Notes under the pieces: model-generated
Seen by the model: only the letters and a program-made list of their open reading frames with translations
What the model was told of the DNA's origin: nothing
Database searches by the model: none
Position numbers and translations under genes: made by a program
In this document: one piece after another, positions 9,420 through 18,685 of the stretch
How the letters are laid out: the number at the start of each line of letters is the position of its first letter
Position numbering within the stretch: position 1 is the stretch's first letter
NCBI GenBank assembly: GCA_003210055.1
Contig: QCNS01000008.1
Location: 1-64,000 of the forward strand
Length of the DNA: 64,000 nt
Source: SAR116 cluster bacterium AG-426-I14
GTDB taxonomy: Bacteria; Pseudomonadota; Alphaproteobacteria; Puniceispirillales; Marisalimonadaceae
Reading direction: 5' to 3'

Positions 9420-10346
9420 ATGAAGATAAGTAAAAATGTGAAGAAGATTTTAGAAAATTATGAAAGTGATAACCCTGGAGTAAAATCTAATCTAGCAAGA
9501 ATTCTAATGAATGGAAAACTTGGTGGAACAGGAAAGCTTCTAATATTACCTGTTGATCAAGGTTTTGAACATGGGCCAGCTAGATCTTTTTCAATGAATC
9601 AAATTGCATATGATCCAGAATATCATTTTAATCTTGCAATAGATGCAGGTTTGTCAGCTTTCGCTGCCCCATTAGGAATGCTTGAAGCGTGTGCTAACTC
9701 ATTTGCCGGACAAATACCTCTAATAATGAAGATTAATAGTTCGAACTCTCTTTCAAGAGACAAAGAAGGCCCAACACAAGCATTAACCGGTTCGGTCTCA
9801 GAGGCTGTAAGACTAGGTTGTTCTGCTGTTGGATTTACTATTTACCCTGGCTCTGATAGTTCTTTAGATATGATGAGTGAGATTCAAGACATAGCTGCTG
9901 AAGCTAAGGCAATGGGTTTGGCTGTGGTTTTATGGAGTTATCCTCGCGGAGGTAACATTAGTAAGGATGGAGAAACTGCAGTTGATATAGTAGCATATGC
10001 CGCTCATATGGCAGCTTTGTTAGGTGCTCACATTATAAAAGTTAAACCTCCAACAGAACATTTAGAGTTAGAAGAAGCAAAAAAGGAATATTTAAAGCAA
10101 AAAATTCCTATCAAAAACTTATCAGAACGCATAAGACATGTTGTTCAGTCTTGTTTTAATGGCAAAAGAATAGTTGTTTTCTCTGGAGGGTCCTCTAAAG
10201 ATACCGATGGCTTACTTACGGAAATAAAATCTATTTACCAAGGAGGTGCAAATGGTTCTATTATTGGAAGAAACTCTTTTCAAAGACCAAGAGAAGAGGC
10301 AATAAATCTATTGAATAGAATTATTGATATTTATAGAGGAAAATGA
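9420..10346 (+). CDS. fba: Class I fructose-bisphosphate aldolase (DhnA/FbaB type)
   Basis: Schiff-base aldolase that splits or forms fructose 1,6-bisphosphate in glycolysis and gluconeogenesis. The archaeal-type (DhnA) signature is clear: LILPVDQGFEHGP near residue 40, the phosphate-binding VFSGGSSKDTDG and NGSIIGRNSFQRP segments, and the Schiff-base Lys region HIIKVKPPTEH at about residue 203. The length is 308 residues. It has a good GGAG site before the ATG. Its stop is directly followed by the efp ATG, so the two are probably co-transcribed. Confidence 0.92.
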   Translation: MKISKNVKKILENYESDNPGVKSNLARILMNGKLGGTGKLLILPVDQGFEHGPARSFSMNQIAYDPEYHFNLAIDAGLSAFAAPLGMLEACANSFAGQIPLIMKINSSNSLSRDKEGPTQALTGSVSEAVRLGCSAVGFTIYPGSDSSLDMMSEIQDIAAEAKAMGLAVVLWSYPRGGNISKDGETAVDIVAYAAHMAALLGAHIIKVKPPTEHLELEEAKKEYLKQKIPIKNLSERIRHVVQSCFNGKRIVVFSGGSSKDTDGLLTEIKSIYQGGANGSIIGRNSFQRPREEAINLLNRIIDIYRGK

Positions 10347-10913
10347 ATGAAAATAAATGCTAATTCATTAAAAGTAGGTAATGTTTTAAGTCATAATAAC
10401 GAATTATGGACAGTAGTAAAAATTAATCATGTAAAACCAGGTAAAGGAGGAGCATTTATTCAAACTGAATTAAAAAATTTAAAAGATTTCAGAAAATTGA
10501 ATGAAAGATTTAGATCAACAGAAAATCTTGAAAGAATTATTCTAGAAGAAAAAAAAGCCACTTTTCTCTATAAAGATAGTTTAAATTACATTTTTATGGA
10601 TACTGAAACGTACGATCAAATAGAAATTAATGAACATATTATAGGTGAACAAAAAGTATTTTTAACTGATGGAATGGAAATTACAATTAATACATTTGAA
10701 AATGATATAACTTCTGTAATTCTGCCTGAAACATGTGAAGTTGAAGTTATTGAAGCAGATGCAGTTATCAAAGGTCAAACTGTATCATCATCCTTTAAAC
10801 CAGCAATAGTGAATAATAATATTAAAGTAATGGTTCCTCCACATATTGAAATTGGTACAAAAATTATTGTTAGACCAATAGATGGATCATATGTTGAAAA
10901 ATCAAAAAATTAA
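10347..10913 (+). CDS. efp: Translation elongation factor P
   Basis: EF-P relieves ribosome stalling at consecutive prolines. All three beta-barrel domains are present in 188 residues. Domain I has the loop KPGKGGAFIQ at about residues 32-41, whose Lys is the residue modified in many bacteria. The C-terminal domain ends GTKIIVRPIDGSYVEKSK. No EpmA or EpmB-like modification gene is in the window. The ATG immediately follows the aldolase stop, with an AGAGG site inside the aldolase end. Confidence 0.96.
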   Translation: MKINANSLKVGNVLSHNNELWTVVKINHVKPGKGGAFIQTELKNLKDFRKLNERFRSTENLERIILEEKKATFLYKDSLNYIFMDTETYDQIEINEHIIGEQKVFLTDGMEITINTFENDITSVILPETCEVEVIEADAVIKGQTVSSSFKPAIVNNNIKVMVPPHIEIGTKIIVRPIDGSYVEKSKN

Positions 10914-10936
10914 ATTAAATCTGTTGCAGGAATAAA

Positions 10937-11710
10937 ATGTCTATCAAATCGCCATTAATTAATGTAATTCAAAAATCTATATCAAGAGTATCTCGAAGAC
11001 TTGTTAGAGATTTTGGTGAAATTGAAAATCTTCAATTATCTGATGAAAAAATTGAAAGATTTGCTTATAATAGCTTTTCTTACGTTCATAAAACTCTGGA
11101 GGATGAACTTAAACTTAGCCGACCTGAATGGCCTTTTTTTACAAGAAAAAATTATAACCCCAGTAACATGAGTTTTGATAAAGTTGAATATTCTTGGATT
11201 GTTGAACCAATAAATGGTTATGATAATTTTGTCAGAGGTATCCCATTATTTGCAATATCTATTGCAGTAAAAAAAAATCAAGAAATCATTGCTAGTTCAA
11301 TTTTTGATCCTAATCGTGATGAATTTTTTTTTGCAGAGAAAGGTAAGGGAGCATATTTAAATGATAGACGTATTAGAGTTTCAAATAGAAAAAGTTTAAA
11401 GAACTCTCTAATATGTATTGAAAATAATTTTGAAAATATTCTACCAAAAAAACTTTCTGAATTACAAAGAATAAATAATATTAAAATTAGATTGATTTCA
11501 TGTACTTCGCTATGTTTTGCATGGTTATCAAGTGGTAAAATTGACTGTTTTGTAGGTAAAAATGTTAACAACTTTATATCTGAGAGTGGTAAATTAATTT
11601 TGAGAGAATCAGGAGGTTTTTATTCAGAATTTTCATCAGAAACTAATTTTGATTTAATTGTTGCAAACCCCTCAATCCATAAAGAAATTATAAAGTCAAT
11701 GAATTTTTAA
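10937..11710 (+). CDS. SuhB/inositol monophosphatase-like protein, probably catalytically inactive
   Basis: The fold is that of the inositol monophosphatase family: the region from LINVIQ through IPLFAISIAV, FDPNRDEFFFAEKGKGAYLNDRRIRVS and the C-terminal ANPSIHKEI aligns well with SuhB-type enzymes. However, the Mg-binding motifs are all changed. The usual D-P-[LI]-D-G-T is E-P-I-N-G-Y (residues 90-95), the upstream Glu-Glu pair is replaced near residues 70-72, and the C-terminal Trp-Asp motif is Phe-Ile (213-214). I infer loss of phosphatase activity with the fold kept. E. coli SuhB has a non-enzymatic role in rRNA antitermination, so a retained scaffold role is possible. It follows efp with an AGGA ribosome site, and the frame is intact over 257 residues. 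Confidence 0.8.
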   Translation: MSIKSPLINVIQKSISRVSRRLVRDFGEIENLQLSDEKIERFAYNSFSYVHKTLEDELKLSRPEWPFFTRKNYNPSNMSFDKVEYSWIVEPINGYDNFVRGIPLFAISIAVKKNQEIIASSIFDPNRDEFFFAEKGKGAYLNDRRIRVSNRKSLKNSLICIENNFENILPKKLSELQRINNIKIRLISCTSLCFAWLSSGKIDCFVGKNVNNFISESGKLILRESGGFYSEFSSETNFDLIVANPSIHKEIIKSMNF

Positions 11711-11770
11711 TAAAACTTAAATTTTAAAGTTGATTGCGTTAAAAACCGAAATAAAATAAAATATAAAAAT

Positions 11771-12802
11771 ATGACAAATCCAAATAAATATGCTTTTAGA
11801 ATGATACTATTGTTGTTAATAGTTGGATGTTTGTCATGGGTTCTTTATGAACCTTTAAAAGAAGCCTTTGACGGTAATCAGGCTCTAAATGGAGTAATAT
11901 TAGGAACTTTTTTAGTGGGTATCATTTTCTCTTTTAGACAAACTTTTAGGCTAAGTAGAGAAGCTAATTGGTTAAAATATATCAAACGAACAGACACACT
12001 CTTGCCAGCCAACCTCGCCTCTAAAACAAAACCAGTCTTACTTGCCCCTGTTGCAGCCGTTCTTAGTGAAGATAGAACTGAAAATCCATCATTAACTGCT
12101 AACTCATTATCAACAATTTTAGGTGGAGTGTCATCTAGATTAGACGAAAATAGAGACATATTGAGATATATGATTGGACTATTAGTTTTTTTAGGCCTAC
12201 TTGGTACCTTTTGGGGATTGCTCCAAACAATTTCTTCTGTTTCAACTGTAATCAATACTTTAGATATTCCAAATACGAATACAAATGAAAATATTTTTAA
12301 TAAGATACTTAATGGTTTAAATGCCCCAATGTCTGGTATGTCTACTGCCTTTTCATCATCATTATTCGGTTTAGGAAGTTCTTTAATATTAGGTTTTTTA
12401 GATTTACAAGTGGGACAAGCAAATAATAGATTTTTTAATGAATTGGAAGATTGGTTATCTCAAATGGCAATTTTTACAACTACAAATGAGCCAGGAAATG
12501 TTGGATTAGGTGAAGCAGCTATAGAAAATCTTGCTATAGTCTCTAAACGAGCAGCTCAGCAAGAAAATGAAAACGTCAGAATATCAGAAAAATTAAACGA
12601 TTTAAACTTAGCCCTCAATAGGTTAGTAGAAAAATTGGATGAAGAAAAAAATTTAAAAGAACAACTAAATGATTTAAATGTAAACGTAAAAAATATTTTA
12701 GAAACAGACAAAATAAATTCAGCTGAATTACTTAATGGACTAACTATTGAGTTAAGAGCTATTGGAAAACAACTTAATAATTCTAATAAAAGTAATAATT
12801 AA
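11771..12802 (+). CDS. MotA/TolQ/ExbB-like stator protein (non-flagellar)
   Basis: Predicted inner-membrane proton-channel subunit of 343 residues. Membrane segments lie at about residues 9-27, 35-53, 130-150 and 190-213. The last two (GLLVFLGLLGTFWGLLQTI and a Ser/Gly-rich helix) match the pore helices of the MotA/ExbB superfamily. A cytoplasmic helical tail with coiled-coil character runs from about 250 to the end. It is paired with the MotB/OmpA-like gene three bases downstream. No flagellar gene is seen, and the tail is far shorter than that of ZorA. The work this stator powers is unknown. Confidence 0.75.
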   Translation: MTNPNKYAFRMILLLLIVGCLSWVLYEPLKEAFDGNQALNGVILGTFLVGIIFSFRQTFRLSREANWLKYIKRTDTLLPANLASKTKPVLLAPVAAVLSEDRTENPSLTANSLSTILGGVSSRLDENRDILRYMIGLLVFLGLLGTFWGLLQTISSVSTVINTLDIPNTNTNENIFNKILNGLNAPMSGMSTAFSSSLFGLGSSLILGFLDLQVGQANNRFFNELEDWLSQMAIFTTTNEPGNVGLGEAAIENLAIVSKRAAQQENENVRISEKLNDLNLALNRLVEKLDEEKNLKEQLNDLNVNVKNILETDKINSAELLNGLTIELRAIGKQLNNSNKSNN

Positions 12803-12805
12803 ATA

Positions 12806-13927
12806 ATGTTATCTCAAAAATTTAGACCTAAACCTGAGAATTATACATGGCCAGGTTTTGTTGATGCTTTAGCAAGTTTGTTAATGGTAATCATTTTTGT
12901 TTTAATGGTTTTTGTAATAGCTCAATTTTATGTTTCTCAAAAATTAAGTGGTAAAGATAGAGCTCTTATTGAAATGGAAAGCAAAATTATTGCACTCAAC
13001 GAACAACTTGCTATTGAAAAAAAAGTTAACTCTAAACTATCTTCAGATCTTAATATACTCGAAAATAAATATAATAATCAACAAATCATATTATCACAAA
13101 AAGAAAATTTAATTAAAAACAATGAAACAATTTTAAATCTTAAAGAATTTGAAATAAACAAGTTGAATGAGGAATTAAAAAATAAAATACTTGTTCTATC
13201 AAATATGAAAATAAAATTAGATAATGTTAAAAATTTGTCATCAAAAAAAGATGCTAACTTTAAAAAAACAGAAAGTGACTTATTAGCCTCAAAAAAAGAG
13301 ATAAAAGCTTTACTTGCAGCTTCAAAAAAATTGCAGTCTAGAATAAATAAGTTGAAAAACTTGCTTGCTGTATATAAAGCCAAAGATATTAAGGATAAAG
13401 TGAAAAACCTTAATTTGGGTAAAAATCTAAACTCTGCATTAGCGAGAAGAGTTGAAGAACTTCAAAAATTTAAATCGGAGTTTTTTGGAAGAGTTAAAGA
13501 AAAACTCAAGAATAGACCTGAAATTAAAATTGTTGGAGATAGGTTTGTTTTTCAGTCTGAAGTTTTATTTCAAACTGCATCTGCAAAGATTGAACAAAAA
13601 GGTGAAAAAGAACTTGAAAGACTAGCTTCAATTCTTCTCGACATTGAGAATACACTTCCAAAAGATATAAATTGGATTTTACAAATTGAAGGTCATACAG
13701 ATAACTTGCCCGTAAAAGAAAACCAAGAATTTGCAGATAATTGGGAGTTATCAACTGAAAGAGCTCTTTCTGTTCTGAGGTTTTTTATAAAACAAGGTTT
13801 AAAACCAGAAAGACTATTTGCTTCTGGATATGGAAGTTTTAAACCAATAGATAATAAAAATAACGAAAAAAGTAGATCAAAAAATAGAAGGATTGAGATT
13901 AAAATTACTCAAAAGTTAGGTTCCTAA
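12806..13927 (+). CDS. MotB-like OmpA-domain peptidoglycan-binding protein
   Basis: Single-span partner of the preceding MotA-like channel. A short cytoplasmic N-terminus leads to the membrane helix at about residues 20-45, which begins FVDALASLLMV. The Asp at residue 20 occupies the position of the proton-binding Asp in MotB. A long periplasmic coiled coil (about 55-225) follows, then a C-terminal OmpA domain with EGHTDNLPV, NWELSTERA and SKNRRIEIKI, which should bind peptidoglycan. The length is 373 residues. The coiled coil is longer than in MotB, suggesting a stalk that reaches the cell wall. Confidence 0.8.
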   Translation: MLSQKFRPKPENYTWPGFVDALASLLMVIIFVLMVFVIAQFYVSQKLSGKDRALIEMESKIIALNEQLAIEKKVNSKLSSDLNILENKYNNQQIILSQKENLIKNNETILNLKEFEINKLNEELKNKILVLSNMKIKLDNVKNLSSKKDANFKKTESDLLASKKEIKALLAASKKLQSRINKLKNLLAVYKAKDIKDKVKNLNLGKNLNSALARRVEELQKFKSEFFGRVKEKLKNRPEIKIVGDRFVFQSEVLFQTASAKIEQKGEKELERLASILLDIENTLPKDINWILQIEGHTDNLPVKENQEFADNWELSTERALSVLRFFIKQGLKPERLFASGYGSFKPIDNKNNEKSRSKNRRIEIKITQKLGS

Positions 13928-13929
13928 GA

Positions 13930-14229
13930 ATGTTAAATAAATTCTTAGTTTACTTTAATGCTCGTTCTTTAAAACACCTTTTAATTATTTTTTTAGTGTT
14001 TTCAATAAGTGGTTCGCTTACTATTTATTTATCAGAACCATTAATATTTTTATTAAATATTGACTATTTGTTAAATACAAAAGTTCTGTATTATACGACC
14101 AGAATACTGATTATTTTTCCTCTTTATCAAATTATTTTACTTTTCGTAGGATTTATTTTTGGGGAATATGAATATTTTGTAGAATTTGAAAAGAAAACAT
14201 TTAAAAAATTATTCTCAATTAAAAAGTAA
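13930..14229 (+). CDS. Small two-span membrane protein (DUF6787-like)
   Basis: A 99-residue protein with hydrophobic helices at about residues 17-42 and 60-80 and a charged C-terminus. The phrases FSISGSLTIYLSEPLI and FPLYQIILLFVGFIFGEY resemble a family I recall as DUF6787. That recall is weak and the function is unknown. It starts two bases after the MotB-like stop, so it is probably co-transcribed with the stator pair and may be an accessory part of it. Confidence 0.6.
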   Translation: MLNKFLVYFNARSLKHLLIIFLVFSISGSLTIYLSEPLIFLLNIDYLLNTKVLYYTTRILIIFPLYQIILLFVGFIFGEYEYFVEFEKKTFKKLFSIKK

Positions 14230-14281
14230 TTGCTTGATATTTATAAAAAAAAATTATATATCAAAAATATTAGGTTGAAAT

Positions 14282-14509
14282 ATGAAAAAAAATATACATC
14301 CAGATTACCATGAAATTACAGTTGTAATGACAGATGGAACAAGTTTTAAAACAAAATCAACATATGGTAAAGCGGGTGATACTCTTAAGTTAGATATAGA
14401 TCCAATATCACATCCAGCTTGGACAGGACAGCACCGAATTTTAGACTCAGGCGGACAAGTGGCTCGATTTAACAAAAGGTTTTCTGGTATTGGATCTAAA
14501 AAAGATTAA
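14282..14509 (+). CDS. rpmE: 50S ribosomal protein L31
   Basis: L31 bridges the large and small ribosomal subunits. The 75-residue sequence starts [19 protein letters not shown] and contains [10 protein letters not shown] and ARFNKRFSG, the family pattern. The zinc-binding cysteines of the C+ form are absent, so this is the zinc-independent form. Its last four bases overlap the glyS stop on the other strand. Confidence 0.95.
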   Translation: MKKNIHPDYHEITVVMTDGTSFKTKSTYGKAGDTLKLDIDPISHPAWTGQHRILDSGGQVARFNKRFSGIGSKKD

Positions 14510-16590
14510 TCTTTAATTTTGTCAAATCTTACAAAACTTGCGAATACATTTATTATCTCTGTTAATAGCTTTAATCTGTTTTTTTTAATTTTTTCATCAT
14601 TATCATTTACCAGAGTTTTATCAAAAAAATTTGTAATTATTTGGTTTGAATTTAAAAAGAAGTTTATTACGTTTTTATCAAGTTTTATTTTATGATCAAT
14701 TTTACTCGATATAGTTCTTATTTTTTTAAGATAGTTGTATAGAGTTATCTCACTTGGTGTTTTAAGAGATGATACGTTGATAGAATTAGGTAAATTGCTT
14801 GGTTCAACATTTTTTAATATATTAAAAATTCTCTTATAGTTTTTTAAAAATAAATTTCCTTTTTTAGTACTAATAAAATTTTTTAAATTTATAACATTTT
14901 TTTTCAACAAATATATCGGTGTTTTTGATGTTTTTGAATTTGACAAAATGGCTTCAATAAAGTCATTTGTTATTTTTTCCTCTAACAAAATTATTTTAAA
15001 CCTCTCAAGAGTAAATTTTGTAAGAGACTGTTCTAGAGATTTATCACTTATAGATCGTTTTTCTAATACAAGTTGAAATAATGTATTTAAGTCTAAATTT
15101 AACTGCTTGTAGAGCAAAATTCTAATTATTCCATTAGCACATCTTCTTAATCCGAAAGGATCTCTTGAACCAGTGGGTTGTAATCCAATTGAAAAAAAAC
15201 TTGTTAGAGTATCAATACTATTACTTAACGATAAAATGCATCCTAAATCGTTTCTGGGATAATCATCTTCCTGACGTTGGGGTTTATATTGATCCATTAA
15301 TGCAATTTTGAATTCATTATTGTATCCATTATATCCTGAATAATATCCTCCCATAACACCTTGTAATTCTGGAAATTCTCCGACCATATTTGATAAAAGA
15401 TCAACTTTAGAAAATAAGCCTGCATTTTTAACTTGTGAAAGATTTTTATATTTAAAATACTTTTTTAAAATAATTGCTAAGTCAGAAATCCTTTGACTTC
15501 TCTGTTTCAAATTTCCTAAATTTTCAAAAAAAGTTACATTTTCTAGACCTTCAAGCCATTGTTCAAATGGGATTTTTAAATCAGCATCCCAAAAGAATAA
15601 CGCGTCTGAGAGTCTAGCTTTTAATACTTTTTCGTTACCTAATAAAATAGTTTTATTTTTCTTAGTTAAATTTGGAGTATTAGTAATAACTATAAAGAAT
15701 GGTGCAGTTTTATTTGATTTATTTAACAAAGAAAAATATTTCTGATGCACTTTCATACTTGTAGATAAAACTTCAAAAGGAAGTTTCATAAATTGCTTTT
15801 CTATTTTACATAGTATTGCATTAGGAAATTCCACTAACCCATTTACCTCATCAAGTAATTCTAAATCTTGATATAATTTTAAATTATTATTATATGTAAG
15901 AGTTTTTATTTGTTCTAAAATTATTTTTTTTCTCTCTTTTCTATCAACATAAACAAAATGATTTCTCATTTTATTTTTATATGATTGTATATTATTTATT
16001 TTAACTTTTTTATCACAAAATCTATGTCCAAATGTAGTATCAGAAAAAATTATTTTTTCATTTTTTCCTATTATTATTTTCCCGTTAATTAGTTTATTAT
16101 CTAACAGAACTAAAATATTTCTTAATGGTCTTGCCCACTTAATATCGGAATTAGCCCATCTTTGGCTTTTTGGCCAATTAAAATTTGATATTATATCTGC
16201 CAAAATATCTTCTAAAAGATATTTAGTTAACTTACCTCTAACAACTTTATCAATAAAATAAAACTCTCCTTTGTCTGTTTTTTTTATTTTTAGTTTCTGT
16301 TTTTTTTCGTTATGTGTTTTTAAAAACCCGTTTATAGCTATATCTTTAGCTTGAATATTAGGACCTTTAATTTCTAAAAATTGAGTTTTCTGCTTTTCAT
16401 TCAATCCTTTTGCAATTAATGCTAAACGTCTAGGAGTAGAAAACAGTTCATAATCTTTAAAGTGAATTCCTCTAGTTTCACAACCTTCTTTAAATAATTT
16501 AAAAAATTCCATTTCAGCATTTATCTGCATTCTAGATGGTATTTCCTCTGAGAATAATTCGATAAGGCAGTTAACTGTTTTATTTATCAT
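14506..16590 (-). CDS. glyS: Glycyl-tRNA synthetase beta subunit
   Basis: Beta subunit of the heterotetrameric glycyl-tRNA synthetase, needed for tRNA binding. The sequence starts with the [14 protein letters not shown] region and contains [44 protein letters not shown] and [17 protein letters not shown], all characteristic. At 694 residues the length is normal. It overlaps the end of glyQ by 11 bases, giving translational coupling and matched subunit synthesis. Confidence 0.97.
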   Translation of the reverse strand: MINKTVNCLIELFSEEIPSRMQINAEMEFFKLFKEGCETRGIHFKDYELFSTPRRLALIAKGLNEKQKTQFLEIKGPNIQAKDIAINGFLKTHNEKKQKLKIKKTDKGEFYFIDKVVRGKLTKYLLEDILADIISNFNWPKSQRWANSDIKWARPLRNILVLLDNKLINGKIIIGKNEKIIFSDTTFGHRFCDKKVKINNIQSYKNKMRNHFVYVDRKERKKIILEQIKTLTYNNNLKLYQDLELLDEVNGLVEFPNAILCKIEKQFMKLPFEVLSTSMKVHQKYFSLLNKSNKTAPFFIVITNTPNLTKKNKTILLGNEKVLKARLSDALFFWDADLKIPFEQWLEGLENVTFFENLGNLKQRSQRISDLAIILKKYFKYKNLSQVKNAGLFSKVDLLSNMVGEFPELQGVMGGYYSGYNGYNNEFKIALMDQYKPQRQEDDYPRNDLGCILSLSNSIDTLTSFFSIGLQPTGSRDPFGLRRCANGIIRILLYKQLNLDLNTLFQLVLEKRSISDKSLEQSLTKFTLERFKIILLEEKITNDFIEAILSNSKTSKTPIYLLKKNVINLKNFISTKKGNLFLKNYKRIFNILKNVEPSNLPNSINVSSLKTPSEITLYNYLKKIRTISSKIDHKIKLDKNVINFFLNSNQIITNFFDKTLVNDNDEKIKKNRLKLLTEIINVFASFVRFDKIKD

Positions 16591-17461
16591 TTTTACCTAT
16601 CCACTCTAAGCAACATTTACGAGACATATTTCTGACTTTTAGAATATAACCTTGTCTTTCCGAAACAGAAACAACTCCTCTTGCATCTAATAAATTAAAA
16701 ATATGACTTGCCTTAATACATTGATCATATGCTGGTAGAACCAGGGTTGGCTGATGATTTAATAATGACATACACTCTCTTTCACAATCGTCAAAATGTC
16801 TAAATAATAGTTCAGTATCAGCTTTAGTAAAATTATAGTTGGAATACTCCATTTCTGACCTTGAAAAAATATCCCCATATGTTTTTCCACCTTTAACTTT
16901 AGAAATACCATCAAAATCAATATCAAAAACGTTATCGATATCTTGGATATACATTGCTAATCTCTCTATCCCATAAGTAATTTCTACTGCAACAGGTTTA
17001 ACTTCTATTCCTCCAAACTGCTGGAAATATGTAAATTGTGTAATTTCCATACCGTCGCACCATACCTCCCAACCTAATCCAGATGCGCCTAAAGTAGGAC
17101 TCTCCCAATCATCCTCTACAAATCTTATGTCATGATTCCTATGATTTAAGTCTAATGCCTTTAAACTTTCTAAATATAAATTTTGTATTTCATCTATTGA
17201 AGGTTTTATTATGACTTGAAATTGATAATAATGTTGCAATCTATTTGGATTTTTTCCATACCTGCCATCTGTTGGTCTTCGTGATGGTTGAACATAGGCT
17301 GCTTTCCAATAATGATCAGGACCTAAAACCCTCAATGCAGTTGCAGGATGAAAAGTTCCTGCTCCAACTTCCATATCATAAGGTTGTAAAATGACACAAC
17401 CTTGCTCAGACCAAAATTGTTGTAGTTTTAAAATAATTTCCTGGAAAGATAACTTTTTCAT
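16580..17461 (-). CDS. glyQ: Glycyl-tRNA synthetase alpha subunit
   Basis: Catalytic class II subunit that charges tRNA-Gly. Recognised by [24 protein letters not shown] at the start (shown in two parts: residues 5-18 and 19-28), [30 protein letters not shown] and the C-terminal [16 protein letters not shown]. The length is 293 residues. It heads the glyQ-glyS pair, with 53 bases separating it from the upstream small gene. Confidence 0.97.
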   Translation of the reverse strand: MKKLSFQEIILKLQQFWSEQGCVILQPYDMEVGAGTFHPATALRVLGPDHYWKAAYVQPSRRPTDGRYGKNPNRLQHYYQFQVIIKPSIDEIQNLYLESLKALDLNHRNHDIRFVEDDWESPTLGASGLGWEVWCDGMEITQFTYFQQFGGIEVKPVAVEITYGIERLAMYIQDIDNVFDIDFDGISKVKGGKTYGDIFSRSEMEYSNYNFTKADTELLFRHFDDCERECMSLLNHQPTLVLPAYDQCIKASHIFNLLDARGVVSVSERQGYILKVRNMSRKCCLEWIGKNDK

Positions 17462-17514
17462 GTTAGTTTACAAATTTTCATTAAATTTAATTTTTTAAAA
17501 TTTAATCAGTTGAT

Positions 17515-17748
17515 TTAATTATTTAATGGACATTTTTCATTGTCACAACTTTCTGTACTCCACAAACCACAAACCTTGCACTGAAAAGCCTCTATATTTT
17601 CTTTATCATCATTATTCTTTTTTGAATTTTTAAGATTCTTATTTCTTTTTTCAATAAACTTAAAACCATACCATATTATCAATAATATAATTACAAGCCA
17701 AAAAATTTTATTGAGAGAAAAAATCACACTATAAACCAAATTTTCCAA
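17515..17748 (-). CDS. Small membrane protein with C-terminal cysteine cluster
   Basis: A 77-residue protein with one hydrophobic helix at about residues 14-30, a charged linker and a C-terminal cluster CKVCG...SCDNEKCP that could bind zinc or iron. Short proteins of this layout (one span plus a Cys-rich tail) recall the PP0621-like group, but I cannot assign a family with certainty and give no function. Its start overlaps the end of the S49 peptidase gene by 20 bases, suggesting co-translation. Confidence 0.6.
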   Translation of the reverse strand: MENLVYSVIFSLNKIFWLVIILLIIWYGFKFIEKRNKNLKNSKKNNDDKENIEAFQCKVCGLWSTESCDNEKCPLNN

Positions 17749-18529
17749 AATTTATTTTTTGTTCAACTTTATCTAAAAGGTTTTCAAATGCAACGCTAAT
17801 TAAGTTACCAAAATCAAAAAGTTTTTTCTTAGGTGAATATTCTTTAATTTTAACATTTTCCCCAAATCTCTCTTTTAACACACTCTTCATTTCTCCTATT
17901 TCATCCACCAAACCTATCTTTTTTGCAGTTTCACCCGACCAAAAACTACCTGAAAATATTTCTTTTTCTTTATTATCTAACTTACTGCCTCGTCTAGATT
18001 TTACAAAATCTATAAATTGTTCATGAAGCTCATTTTGAACATTCTTAAGCTTTTTAACGTCTTCATTTTTTTCAGGAGAAAAGGGATCTAAAATTGACTT
18101 ATTTTTCCCTGCTGTATATATCCTTCTTTCAATACCAAGTTTTTCTATAGCTTTGTTAAAACCAAAACCAGCTGAAATGACACCAATAGATCCTACAATT
18201 GAAGCTTTACTTGAAAAAATTTCATTTCCCGCACAAGCTAACCAGTAACCACCAGAAGCAGCCACATCTTCTATAAAGGATAAAACTGGAATATCTTTTT
18301 CTTTTGACAGTTGAATAATGCGCTTTGCTAAAAACTCAGATTGTACTGGGGATCCACCAGGTGAATTGATTTGCAAAGCAACTGCTTTAACATTTTTGTT
18401 TTGAAATGCTTGTTCTATTGATTTATCAAAATCTTGTATATTCAAGCCTTTTCTTCTTCCCATATTAGGAGCAATAATACCTGTAAAAACTATTGTAGAC
18501 ACAAGCTTCTTTTTTTTAAATCTAAACAT
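17729..18529 (-). CDS. sppA: S49 family signal peptide peptidase (SppA/SohB-like)
   Basis: Envelope serine protease of the S49 family, which degrades cleaved signal peptides and other membrane fragments. Motifs include LQINSPGGSPVQSEF, the nucleophile segment DVAASGGYWLACAG and GSIGVISAGFG. A later Lys-rich stretch (TAGKNKSILDPF) probably supplies the general-base Lys, and KIGLVDEIGE completes the pattern. At 266 residues it is the short single-domain form. The N-terminus is basic and only weakly hydrophobic. Confidence 0.9.
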   Translation of the reverse strand: MFRFKKKKLVSTIVFTGIIAPNMGRRKGLNIQDFDKSIEQAFQNKNVKAVALQINSPGGSPVQSEFLAKRIIQLSKEKDIPVLSFIEDVAASGGYWLACAGNEIFSSKASIVGSIGVISAGFGFNKAIEKLGIERRIYTAGKNKSILDPFSPEKNEDVKKLKNVQNELHEQFIDFVKSRRGSKLDNKEKEIFSGSFWSGETAKKIGLVDEIGEMKSVLKERFGENVKIKEYSPKKKLFDFGNLISVAFENLLDKVEQKINFGKFGL

Positions 18530-18679
18530 ATTTATCCATAATTTATATTAACTCATTATTATTCTTAATATATTATATTTTCTTAAGAAACATAGTTTTT
18601 TAATACATTTAAATAATTTTTATAAAAATATATAACAAAATATATTAAAAGTTATGATATGATTAAAAGTTAATGAATT
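18530..18679. other. Divergent intergenic region
   Basis: 150 very AT-rich bases between the minus-strand peptidase gene and the plus-strand polyprenyl synthase. It should carry promoters for both directions, but base composition makes -10-like sequences abundant and no single pair stands out. No RNA gene or repeat is seen. Confidence 0.45.
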
Positions 18680-18685
18680 TTGAAT

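Noticed and set aside
11771-13927. Zorya-type defence system (ZorA/ZorB)
   Set aside because: The MotA-like and OmpA-like pair resembles ZorAB, but the channel subunit lacks the very long cytoplasmic tail, no ZorC, ZorD or ZorE nuclease/helicase genes follow, and the neighbours are housekeeping genes.
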